A model generated the notes under the pieces. The model ran no database searches. It saw nothing but the letters and a program-made list of their open reading frames with translations, and was not told the origin of the DNA. Of a stretch of DNA of 63,736 nucleotides, positions 1-9,682 are shown one piece after another. The DNA lies in the NCBI GenBank assembly GCA_016758965.1, contig JAEPRB010000229.1, forward strand, positions 1 to 63,736. Direction: 5' to 3'. The translations under genes and the position numbers were made by a program. The DNA comes from Circinella minor (Eukaryota; Mucoromycota; Mucoromycetes; Mucorales; Lichtheimiaceae). How positions within the stretch are numbered: the stretch's first letter is position 1; each line of letters begins with the position of its first letter.

Positions 1-250
1 CTTGACAATACTGATTAATATATGGTATAATAAGTACCAAGCAGAAATCAATGCGCATTACAAGAAGTATGAATAATAAAATTGTCAAAAAAGAAAAAGG
101 TAGCACAAAGTAATTTTACTATATACTGTACTTAGGGAAGAGAATAATATAATAAAAGTGTAGTTATAGTGTAAAAACATAGTAACAACAATGAAATTAA
201 TTATCTTAAAAATTTTATTTTGAAAATTATCAACTATATGATATTAAAAA
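1..250. other. AT-rich sequence, no gene seen
   Basis: Very AT-rich flank with no convincing coding frame. It leads into the 25-bp repeat array. Nothing further can be supported. Confidence 0.5.
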
Positions 251-480
251 AAAATTAGACTAGATGGGCTACAAAAAAATCAGACAAGGTGGGCTACAAA
301 AAAATTAGACGAGGTGGGCTACAAAAAAATTAGACGAGGTGGGCTACAAAAAATTAGACGAGATGGGCTACAGGATCTATATATGGCAAGCAGACGAGAT
401 GGGCTACAAGTTACTAACATACCTTATGATTTTTGTAGCCCATGTGGTCTGACTTTGAATTTTTGTAGCCCATGTAGTAA
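251..480. repeat. 25-bp minisatellite with inverted copies
   Basis: The core GGGCTAC recurs in direct orientation at 266, 291, 316, 341, 365 and 401 (spacing 25, 25, 25, 24, 36), each followed by an A-rich stretch and an AGACGAG-like segment. The complement GTAGCCC then appears at 435 and 465 (spacing 30), so the array is a head-to-head palindrome centred near 415-430. The array abuts, and appears to interrupt or replace, the 3' end of the retrotransposon that reads in from the right. It is not CRISPR-like: the units are contiguous and there are no unique spacers. Confidence 0.85.
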
Positions 481-2919
481 TCCTCTAGATAAAAGTAGTT
501 GAGACAGGTAATGATTGGGTTGTTGTTTTGAAGAAAAAAGGGGGAAACCCAAATAAACAACAGGTTCGGTATTGGTACAATCATGACATTCAGGAAAGCC
601 CTTTTCAACCAGTTTACGATTTCATTCAGGTTGTGGTTTACCAGATAAAGAAAGAGAAATGGTCTTGTGTGTATTCAGTTTGGCATTTGAGGCCGTTTGA
701 TAAGTGACTAGATGGGAGGTGAGCCGATCCAAATCTGATTCATTGTTTAGAAAAATAAAAACATCATCTGCATATCCCAATACTTTTAAAGGGAGTGGTG
801 AAGAAGCATAATGTGGTGCTAAAGTTGGAGGCGTAGCAGGAATGAATCCAACAAAATGATGATCAGATAAGATGCTTTGTAACAAAGGTTCAATAGCCAA
901 GTTGAAGAGGGTCAGAGACAAAGGATCACCTTGTCGAAGGCCCCTGTGCTGAGTGATGGTATTGCTAAGATAACCATTGATGTTAATACGAATTTTGGTG
1001 TTGAAAAATAATCGAAGGACACTTGTAATGGTGGATGCTGGTAGGCCAAACTTTTCCAATATGCGTGATAAATACAATGGGTGAATCCGATCATATGCCT
1101 TTTCAAAATCGAGCAATAATCCCAGTGTTGTCGAGTTTGATTGTTGCTTTGCTTGTTCCATCATTAGTCGTACTAGTAGCCCATTATTGGCAATGAATCG
1201 GTTTGGCAGGAAACCCGTTTGATAGGGCGTAATTAATGGTGGTAAGACTTGAATTAAACGTTTATTGAGAATTCTTGTAAATATTTTTGCATCACAATTA
1301 ATAAGGCTTAAAGGACGCCAGTTTCTCAGTGAAGACAAATCCCCTTTTTTTGGAAGAAGTACTAAACAAGTTTCTTGCCATGAAGAAGGATAAATCGCGT
1401 CTGTGCAAGCTTGTGTGTAGATTGTCGTAATAATATCAGAGTAAAGTGGATGTTGAAAGAAGAGATACCAAAAGGAATATGATAATCCATCAACCCCAGG
1501 ACTACTTTGTTTAGGAGACCGTTTGGCCGCATCTCGTAATTCTTCGATATCAAATTCAGCTGATACAGACTCAGCAGCAGAGGAGTCTAGATGAGAGTTG
1601 GATGGTAAAGTATTAAAGATGGTGTCGATTGATTCATTCATGACATCATCGGTTGTATATAGCGATTGATAAAACTGAATTGCTGCTTCTTGCATTCCCA
1701 TTGGGTCAGAATATAGTGTACCAGTAGTTGGATGTTGGAGTTGTGCAATATATCGTGATGTTTGTCGTTGTTGGATCGTGCGTTTTAAATACCCTGCCGA
1801 AATTTCGCTTTTTTCACGCCATGTGGTACCAGAGCGGATGGCTAAAATATCTGTAATTTCTTTTTGAAGTGTTGTTATTTGCGTCTCGATAGTAGGAAGA
1901 ATTTGAGCTCATATAACAGGTGATTTTTGTGAATGCAGAAAGTTATTCCTTTTACTTTGCAGAGCTTTCAGTTGTTTTTGGCGCCATGAACCACGGTCTC
2001 GGCAGTATTGTTTAATAAATTTAACCATATGAGTTTTGATAAATTCCCATTGTTGTTGTGGTGTGCAAGTTGGATTAAGAGTTGGATGTAGAGAAGTAAG
2101 CATTTTAGCAAATTGTTGACGAAAATCTTTGATGGTAATAAGGGTGGGATTGGCTCTCCAAATTCCTTTCCCATTTTTTGATGAAACTAATGTTAAAGTC
2201 AAACAGAGCAGTGCATGATCAGTCCACTGTTTATTAAGGTATTGGAGTTCAGGTGAGTGTATTCTGGTGCGCAATGCTGTGCTTATATATATATAATCCA
2301 AAACTGAAAAGATTGAAGTTCCTCGTCTAAATGTTGGAATATCAAGGTTTGAATGCAGTTCCCGCATGCAATTAGTGAAACTATTGAATAGTAGTGAATG
2401 CCATTCAAAAGGGGCATTTGAAGTAAAATCGGATTTATGTATATCATAATTAAAATCCCCAGTAAGAATTAAGTTATCCCGGATAGAGGGATTATTAAGT
2501 TGTAATGAAAGATCATTAAGTATTTGTGAATAAAAGCGATAACGTGATGACTTGCCGTTGGCTGGGGCATAGATCACCATAACATAAAGTGGATCAAAGT
2601 AATGTGAAGTATAAGTAACTTTTGCTAAGATGACGCAATGATCAGTTGTGATAGACACAACTGATAAAATGATTTCTGGTGACATTGATACCAGGCCGCA
2701 ATGCTTGGTCCAGATAGAAGAGGTAGTTTGAAATTGAAAATTTAAAGATGATTGAATTTGTTCAGTAGCTGCATGGCTTTCTTGTAAAGCAATTAAATGA
2801 GGTTTTTGTTGTTTTAAGTGTTTGATAAAGTTTGATTCTGCAGATGACTTATGAGTTGTTTTGATAAGACCATTGCAGTTGAGTGACAGAAATTTTAAAT
2901 TAAAACTTCTATTCATCAT
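424..2919 (-). pseudogene. LINE ORF2: endonuclease plus reverse transcriptase, two TGA stops
   Basis: Frame is continuous from the ATG at 2919 to a TAA at 424-426 except for TGA at 1909-1911 and 622-624. The endonuclease half (2919-1912) shows the expected catalytic motifs in order: LSLNCNGL, ALQESHA, TGDFNYD, LDYIYIS and WTDHALL. The RT half shows SSPGVDGLS, a GLRQGDPLS-type motif and YADDVFIF, the catalytic Asp pair of polymerases. After the second TGA the same frame continues with a LINE-typical VVYLGFPLF segment, so the stop lies inside the gene, not at its end. Beyond about 485 the frame runs into repeat-encoded HGLQK units. This copy cannot make a full ORF2 protein without readthrough. 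It resembles L1/Tad-like fungal elements; clade assignment is uncertain. Confidence 0.88.
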
Positions 2920-4660
2920 TATTGTGTTTCGGTGGTGGTGGTGCCTGATTGGCCAAGACTAACTTTACCATGAGCTAAAAATTCGATACCTTTTGCAGAG
3001 GGTCTAATAGCTCGTCCGCGAGATGATAGATGGTGATTTTGTTTTCGGAATGCACGGAAACGTTGGCCAGCCACAGTGTCAGATTGGGATAGAGTTTCAA
3101 TTTTCTTAATAAGGTGACGACGAGCCATAACACTAAGGTTATCTATTTTGGTGTGTGTTGAGCTTCGCAGAGATAAAGATGATAAGTAATTCATATCTGC
3201 TTGCACACCTGCTATATTTGCTACTGTGACTGTGGTATCCTTGGCTGGCGATGCGGATATTTCAGCAATGGTATGTTCCTCAATCAGAGCTTCAAGGGAC
3301 GCCATGATCAGATCACCTTTGGCATCAATAGTTTGAGAAAGTCCCTGATCTTCGCCGTCTCCAGATGTACCAGGCAATGAAGTGGTGTTAGCATGATGTT
3401 TGGTGATGATGTTATCTGTTTCTGTTGTGTTCTTCAGCTTATCAAATGCAATTAGATCACCCTCTTGATCTTCATGTTTATCATCCATTTTTTCTTCCAT
3501 TTTATCATCCATTTTATCATTCTGTTTATCATCCTTTGCATCATCCTTATGTTCGTCGCATTTTTTATCATTATTATCATCGTTTTTAGCATCGTCGTCT
3601 GTTTTCTTTTTTTCAACTTCTGTGTTGTTGTTGCTACTGGACGACTCCTGAGTTGCACTCTTAGGAGACGAAGCTATTTCCTCACCGGATTTGCCTTTTT
3701 TTCCTTTGTTGGAGTTTTTAGTGAAGCGCTGAGGACCACTACCAAGTGTTTTACGTTTTTTTCTGTTACTATATGGGCATTCACGAGAAATATGACCAAT
3801 TTCATGACAGCTCCAACATTCTTTTTGACTACCATTTAATTTTGGGCAATCCCGACGGTGGTGACCCTGTTCATGACACCAGGTGCAATGAAGCGGCATA
3901 TCCGCCCAGGTAGCATAAAAAGCATGTTCATATTCTCCAGCCCAATCAATGATATGTTTGAGTTCTTGGTAAGGGTGTTCTCCTAAAACTGGTTGACAAT
4001 CCAATATAGCATATCCAGAGCCCATAAAAAAAATTTGTAGTAGGTTCACGAAAAGAGCCAATGTCTAAAATTCTACCATATGGTTGAAGGCTTTCTTGTA
4101 GAGTGCTCAATAGTTCAGCTTCACGAACCAGTGGCAGACGAGAAAGACGAAGTTTACGAACGATCCCTTTATTAGGCATGGCACGTGCTCCAAGGATCCT
4201 GGTTTTATTTTTTGGAAATTCAAGTCCGACGGTAAGTGCGCGGTGCAAGACCTTATTGTCATCAAAAGCCAATTCTAAAAGTACACGATGTTTGCCTTCA
4301 CGATGTGGAATGACTCCCATCGATTCTGGAAATTGTTGCTTGGCCATCTGAATGACGGTCAGTTCATTTTCGGGTCGTGTGCTAATGTCAATAAAAACGC
4401 TTTGGTAGGGACTGTTGCCTACACGCCATACATGTGAATGTATAGAAGTCCACTCAGTGGGTGACTTTTGTGTGGTGTTGCTTATGTGAGTTTCCTTAAG
4501 AGTATTGTGCATCAGTGATACACGTTTATTTTGAATTATTTGAGACCAAGTCATTTGAGGGTCTAATAACCCAGGAGCATGTTTGGAATCATGTAAGGTA
4601 CCTCCTTCAGGTGGTTTCGTGTTTTGTTGCGGAGAAGCCATGCCCCATTTCACTTGGATT
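485..4660 (-). mobile_element. Decayed non-LTR (LINE) retrotransposon, 3'-truncated
   Basis: The element reads right to left: ORF1 with CCHC zinc knuckles (from about 4641), then ORF2 with an apurinic-type endonuclease followed by a reverse transcriptase. ORF1 stops and ORF2 starts at a one-base overlapping TAATG (2921-2917), the arrangement used for reinitiation in several LINE clades. The reading frames are intact apart from a frameshift in a T8 run of ORF1 and two in-frame TGA codons in ORF2. ORF2 homology stops shortly after the RT palm, where the GGGCTAC repeats begin, so the thumb and 3' tail are missing. No poly-A tail or target-site duplication is visible at the left end. The right boundary lies within a disrupted gene-like sequence and is not resolved to the base. 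Confidence 0.88.
2919..4641 (-). pseudogene. LINE ORF1, nucleic-acid-binding gag-like protein, frameshifted
   Basis: The N-terminal part (from ATG 4641; an in-frame upstream ATG lies at 4692) reads to a T8 homopolymer at about 4025-4032, where the frame changes by one base and the rest continues to the TAA at 2919-2921. The downstream part has two CCHC knuckles, CTWCHEQGHHRRDC and CWSCHEIGHISREC, typical of retroelement RNA-binding proteins. A basic stretch and a long Lys/Asp/Asn-rich low-complexity linker with repeated DDK units (about 3450-3640) follow. The C-terminus overlaps ORF2 by one base. Because the break is at a homopolymer, either a real slip mutation or a sequencing error is possible. 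Confidence 0.85.
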
Positions 4661-5568
4661 TTTAGCAACATCATACTCAAAATCAAAACCAATCATATCG
4701 AATCCAGCCTCCTCATATCGATATCTCCATCCATCTTCAGTTAAACCATCCCTTTTAAATCGGGACCATGGATATTTTTTAAGCTCGCGTCCAGATGCTT
4801 CATCTAAATCCAAAATAATACAGCACCAAAAACACTCATATATAAATAGTATATCTTGTCATACTAGATATCAATATTCTAGTGTTGACATCATACAAAG
4901 AAAACCACTTACTATACATTTCACGAACGGTTGTTGACAACGTATGGTTTACTGTTGTTGTCGATCGGGTTAAAGCGGGCTCCTTCGGCTCTAGTGATAT
5001 AATAAAAAAACACAATTAACATCAAGTCTGTCTTAAAATATATTCGACTTCGTTAATAGAAGATGTATCATAAATTAATACCTTTATTGGCAGGCACAAC
5101 AGCTAATAAATTAGCGTCTCCTATTAGCGTGTCATTTATTTCACAGGCAATATAACTATGATACTGTTTTTTAATTACCTTTCACCTTATTAAAAAAGGC
5201 CTGGTCACCTCCTAGCGCTCTTAGTGCCTTGGATGCCTTCTCTATAATGCGTATACATATCAAAAAGAACACAACTGTTATAAATCCATTCCATTACTCA
5301 CCGGAATTTGACATGAGGCCTGTGCAGACCCAATCAAACTCGTTGTCAGATGCCAAAAGAACACCGATATCCCATCCTAGATGTCTCTTTGCTCTCCTTA
5401 AGGTGGAAGATAATTCTCTTCTATACATCTTAGCAACCTTTTCCGTATTTTTAAAGTCATTAGCTGATACAGGTGTTTTTCGGATAGTCGACAACTCCTG
5501 TATAATTTTGTTAAGTTCAGATTTTTTTTTGCACCAAACTTGTTAAAAGCAGCACTAAGTTCAGCCAT
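4660..5568 (-). pseudogene. Fragmented spliced gene of unknown function, cut by the LINE
   Basis: Minus-strand coding relics in several exons. A first exon runs from ATG 5568 to a GTGAGT donor at 5301-5296. It begins MAELSAAFNKFG and then needs a one-base shift in an A9 run to reach a good stretch ending in SNSGE. A second exon at 5241-5179 (KALRALGGDQAFF) joins in phase. Further in-frame islands lie at about 5155-5090 and about 4990-4930, with a last island at 4813-4650 (WSRFKRDGLTEDGWRYRYEE). The LINE ORF1 begins inside the last island. I do not recognise the family. The exon order and codon-like composition suggest a once-functional gene or a multicopy mobile-gene passenger, now broken. 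Confidence 0.5.
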
Positions 5569-5747
5569 AGTTAGCGCGTTTTCGTCCTCACAATCAACTA
5601 AGGTTCTCCACTCTACACAGAAACTAATTCAATCTTTGGTCATACCTTAATTAACAAATTAAAATATACTACTCATCTTTTCCAACCTCGTTGTCTTGAA
5701 AAACAAGATGGAGGAAAGCATTCCATTGACAAAGTTCACGTGTCCCT

Positions 5748-5954
5748 TTGAAATGGGAAAGTGAGGTACTTGAGTTGTCTAATGACATTGTGGGGGGAGT
5801 GAAATCTAAAGAAGAAAAAGTAGGAAGTGCAGATTGGGTTGACATATTGAAATTTACAATGATAACTGACCTTATTCATGAACACATATTTAAATCTTTT
5901 TGTATGGTTTGTATGAAAGAAAAGGTCCAGCTCAGGTCAACCATGCATAAATGA
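5748..5954 (+). pseudogene. Short coding relic, unknown
   Basis: An open stretch of 68 codons with protein-like composition (KWESEVLELSNDIVGG, then ADWVDILKFTMITDLIHEH) on the strand opposite the preceding relic. A stop sits just upstream and no splice sites obviously extend it. I read it as an exon or a piece of a decayed repeat-borne gene; family not recognised. Confidence 0.3.
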
Positions 5955-7176
5955 AATTGCGTTCCTACCTCTGCAGCGTGACGCTGTGAGGGATTCAAAG
6001 CCAACACTGGAAATATCATAAAGGGGATTATTTAAACAAAACAGGAAAATATTGCTATTATCCCATTAACAATATTATTAGTATTATCATTAGTTCAGTG
6101 AAACCACGAACATAAACTTCCACCATTCTCATATATCCATAAGTTATACAAAAATATTGTAGTGTTAAATAAAAATTATATACTATACATTTGAACTGCT
6201 ATGTAATATCTATCTATAAAACCTTGCAGCATGATAGACTGACACTTGAATTATTTTGATTACTTTATGCAAATGATGCAATTGGATGATATAGCAAAAT
6301 ATTGCAACCCCTACCTATAATTACTGCTCATCGAAAGAACATTTTGGTTCAGCTGAATATAAAGCACTCTGAACTCTAGGTCTTTGCCAAGATTGTGGGC
6401 CAAAAATTAAGTAACTTCATTGATTATTGTTTTAGAAACTTATCTTCAATCTGGATAGAGAACATTTTTATTACAGATGATCATTGAAATACGATTTGAT
6501 CCCGTGTATCTAGTATCATCACATTTGATTCTAAACTATGATACATCCCTTTTAGTGCCTTATAGTACTTATAACAGCAGGTAATGCTACTACTAGCTTC
6601 ATTATGTATGCATTATGAGCATTTTTTTAGCGACGCTGTGGGGCCCAGTATTATTTTTTTAGTATTTTTATAAATGGAACACGTCTATTAGATGTAATAA
6701 TATAATATATACGTAAAATAGTGCATTACATTATATATGTGTTCATCCGAGTATCTGTTTATATATATCTGAGTATCGAACTCGAAAAATGTAGAAAATC
6801 TTTTAACAGTTTAATATCAGTACATATATGACATGTCACAATTTTTATATTAATGAGGCTCAATAACAATAATAATTTTGGTTGCTTTGTTTAATATAAA
6901 ATATTGGTGTATTAAAAATAATCATAATTATTTTTGAAAAGGAGAGCTGTGGCTCATGTAACGTACTAATTGACATTTTTAATGCCTCATTTCTAATTGC
7001 AAAAGATAGTGGCATATATTTTTTGGATTATTAAGCGTATAACTTTTATTTATTATTCAAGTAGTAGCTGTACGGTCATTAACACTTGGAAATCACTGGT
7101 GGCTTTTAAGAACATTAACAAGTTTATCACTTGTTTGATATTTATTTATATCACTAGCATTTGCACTTTTGCATTA
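5955..7176. other. Intergenic, AT-rich
   Basis: No supported gene. Short frames here are AT-driven. Small GC-richer islands at 5970-5990 and 6630-6650 share a GACGCTGTG-like core, possibly old repeat debris. Confidence 0.4.
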
Positions 7177-7178
7177 TA

Positions 7179-7719
7179 CAGTAGAGCCCCGTTAACTTCA
7201 TCCATGCTTAATTTCAACCCCCGTTAATTTACTTGTTTTTGCCAGGAATAATTACAAAACATAGTGTCAACTTTCACATCCCCTTTATTTTCACTTTCAC
7301 AATGATTTTGAAGGCTTGAAATTAAGCGGCATTACAAAACATGACTTGAGAAAGGCTTTAATTGGCTTTCTGTGATAAAGAAGTTACACAAAGTAGTTTG
7401 TTTAGATGATACCAACTATCTAATCGATTAGGAAAATCAATGCAACTAACATATCTCTACTATAGTACCAACATTGAGTGTATCTACAGCGTTCATATAC
7501 TTTTTCTTTAGTAATTGGTCTTACCACAAAGAAATATTAACTATATAATATGAAGCATATTAGACACCCACTAATATATACGTGGTCTATTTATTATTAT
7601 TTTCTGTTAAACTTTTTACCAGTGTTTGCCTCCAACATAATCCACCGATAATTTCATTCCAGCGTTAATTTCACAAAATAGCCAGGAATAAAGCACATGA
7701 AATTAATGGGGGTCTACTG
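7179..7719. mobile_element. 541-bp MITE, pogo/Tc1-mariner type, TA target duplication
   Basis: The left end begins CAGTAGAGCCCCGTTAAC and the right end, read on the opposite strand, begins CAGTAGACCCCCATTAAT. The two termini agree at about 20 of the first 23 positions. The ends are flanked by TA at 7177-7178 and 7720-7721, the target duplication of Tc1/mariner/pogo elements. A subterminal CCCCCGTTAATTT copy (near 7217-7229) and a GCCAGGAATAA motif near each end resemble transposase-binding repeats. No transposase frame is present inside, so it must move in trans if it is mobile. Pogo-superfamily elements commonly start with CAGT and a pyrimidine-rich run, which is the basis of the assignment. 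Confidence 0.82.
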
Positions 7720-7721
7720 TA

Positions 7722-8158
7722 TCTTATCACTCTTGGACTGATATATCACTTTTAGTATAAGTGATTAAAACTACATAATAAACCTTTTTTTTCATTAATA
7801 ACAAAATCATCCGTGAATTAAAACCAAAATAAAATAAAAATAATTGTTTTCAATTCTCACGACTTACAACAGACCTTCTACTAATACTTTTAACAAAATG
7901 TATATATCGTTATTATTAAAAAGGGTAACTAAAATAATAATACATATGCTTCTTGCCTATTCAGTGACACCTGTCTCGTTTATTTACAATAAGTTATCGT
8001 TCAGATCTAGTTGATTAAAAGATGTTGATGCAGTTTTTTTTGTCAAAAGTTCAATTATGATGTCAAGATGATTTTTCCCTCAAAGACCCAAAGAGTGATA
8101 TAAACATTGCAAAAAACAAAGTTTTTTCAATCTCATGATTTGGCTAATAATAAAAAGA
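7722..8158. other. Intergenic, no feature
   Basis: AT-rich, no coding signal. It ends at a TATA-box-like sequence that precedes a small ORF. Confidence 0.4.
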
Positions 8159-8166
8159 TATAAATA
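8159..8166 (+). promoter_or_regulatory. TATA box candidate
   Basis: TATAAATA about 75 bp upstream of the ATG at 8234, followed by a pyrimidine-rich leader. The spacing fits a Pol II promoter. Its function depends on whether the downstream ORF is real. Confidence 0.35.
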
Positions 8167-8233
8167 GGGTAGGGTATAGTTTTCATCATTTTCTTTTGAC
8201 ACCCTTTCTTGTATAATCATCATCATACACAGT

Positions 8234-8533
8234 ATGGTACATATGATACATCTTCTTTGTGTTTTTTTTCCATTTCTATCATCTCATCTAATACTCAAAC
8301 AAGCAAGCCATTGGGCATTTGGTCTATTCTCCTTGTACCGGATTTCTACTGGTTCGACGACGAATTGGTTCTTCTTCTTGCCATTCGGGTTTTTTCTGGT
8401 ACTACTCATGAACTATCTGGTTAACAAGATTATCTTGAATAAGATGAATGCTTTTCATCTGCTATTTGTTTTCTTTTTTATGGTCAAGTGGGTTGTCGGT
8501 CTATGTTTTTGTTACTGCCACTACTGGTTATAA
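8234..8533 (+). CDS. Hypothetical small hydrophobic protein
   Basis: 99 codons, very rich in Phe, Leu and Trp, with two or three hydrophobic stretches that could span a membrane (residues about 3-22, 45-66, 73-99). A TATA-like box and pyrimidine-rich leader precede it. There is no recognised domain, and T-rich DNA readily yields such hydrophobic frames, so this is a weak call; it could equally be the leader of a non-coding transcript. Confidence 0.2.
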   Translation: MVHMIHLLCVFFPFLSSHLILKQASHWAFGLFSLYRISTGSTTNWFFFLPFGFFLVLLMNYLVNKIILNKMNAFHLLFVFFFMVKWVVGLCFCYCHYWL

Positions 8534-8674
8534 GTGCCATTTATTACATTTTAAACAATATAGTGTTCAGAGTAAGTAATTATTACAATTCTTTATTTGA
8601 TAACGGCTGATGATGGAAATTATATGTCGTATTCATATACAGAAGACTAACTTTATATATTTCTTTGTTTTTCT

Positions 8675-8905
8675 CTGGTTCATCGGAGGTAGGTCCTTTG
8701 GACCTGCTCCATATTTCCTTATACTAGATCCTTAGAAAGACAACGCTCGATAACCAAGAGCATTTGTATTCCTTCTTTCTGGATTTTAAAATTTGTGAGC
8801 ATGTTGTCACAAGTTTCGACTGACGACCTCACGCGCTGTGGGACGTACCTCCTCTGGGCGCAGACCTAGGGACCAGTTACCTCTGACCTTCGGGACATCT
8901 GTATA
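8675..8905. other. GC-rich island with strong hairpin, possible structured RNA
   Basis: Within AT-rich DNA, 8685-8710 forms a near-perfect hairpin (GGAG and AGGTCC arms, TTT loop, GGACCT and CTCC arms). 8815-8905 is unusually GC-rich with several short self-complementary blocks (for example GACCTAGGGACC and GGACCAG). There is no long open frame on either strand. A structured non-coding RNA or a relic of one is possible. It did not match my recollection of U1-U6, 5S, SRP, RNase P/MRP or U3 RNA. Confidence 0.25.
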
Positions 8906-9462
8906 CTGGAGTAGCGTATGCTTAAAAACCTGTAAGTTAATTTCAGTTTTTGGGAAATAAAAATAAAAATTCAGAAATTAACCAGCACTCTTCTGGAAAC
9001 TCATGCACGAAACAAAAACCGAACACTAGAATTATCTATTGCTGTGCTCTTATCTCTCCTTTGTATAACAATCATAACAGCCATCTTATAACATATATTA
9101 GCCTTCTCTCTTTTTCTCTCTCTTCTCTTTTGTTTATCTCAATTGTAAGTCATTTTTCAAAACTCTAGTTACTTAAAGCCGTAGGCTCATTAGTTCCTTT
9201 GAACATGAGTTCTGTAAAATAAATTCAGAAACTAAACTCCTCCTTTACAAAAAAAAAAAATAAACTCTTTATTTGGAACTGATGACCCAAATTGATAAGA
9301 AAACAAATAGGTCATTTTTAGCATATAAAGATAAGAGATAGGTTGTACGAGGTGAGTTCTATCACGGTTATCAATAATAGAAAAAATAATCATTGATAAT
9401 GTACCATAACACACATGGTCTTAGATTTTTTTTTCGACTATACATATATTTCAAGATGGGAC

Positions 9463-9497
9463 CATTTCCACTGTCAGCATTTCCACTGTCAGCCAAT
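9463..9497 (+). promoter_or_regulatory. Duplicated 15-mer plus CCAAT box upstream of siroheme gene
   Basis: CATTTCCACTGTCAG occurs twice in tandem (9463-9477 and 9478-9492) and runs directly into a CCAAT box, about 190 bp before the ATG at 9683. Tandem identical motifs at this distance are typical of activator sites. The factor is not known. Confidence 0.4.
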
Positions 9498-9682
9498 CAT
9501 TTTGATGAACGCAAATATCACCATCTCTTGCCTAATCTTTAAAGCATTTGATTTGTTTGTTAACCCGTTTCGGCGAATCCATATATAAAATGTTTTCTTG
9601 TATATATAATGTCACTCAACGTATTGGTTACTTCTTATCCTTTTCTTCTTATCATTCCTCCCACCCTTATATATTATTATAA

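Noticed and set aside
251..420. CRISPR-like direct repeats
   Set aside because: Contiguous 25-bp units with no spacers in a eukaryotic genome; it is a minisatellite.
3465..3839. Plus-strand frame with Phe/Ile-rich translation
   Set aside because: Antisense of the Lys/Asp-rich linker of LINE ORF1.
5229..5546. Plus-strand 105-codon frame
   Set aside because: It lies opposite better-supported minus-strand exon islands with splice sites.
8675..8735. Minus-strand GGAGCAGGTC resembling SRP RNA helix 8
   Set aside because: The surrounding tetraloop, Alu-domain and pairing partners could not be found; a 10-mer alone is not evidence.
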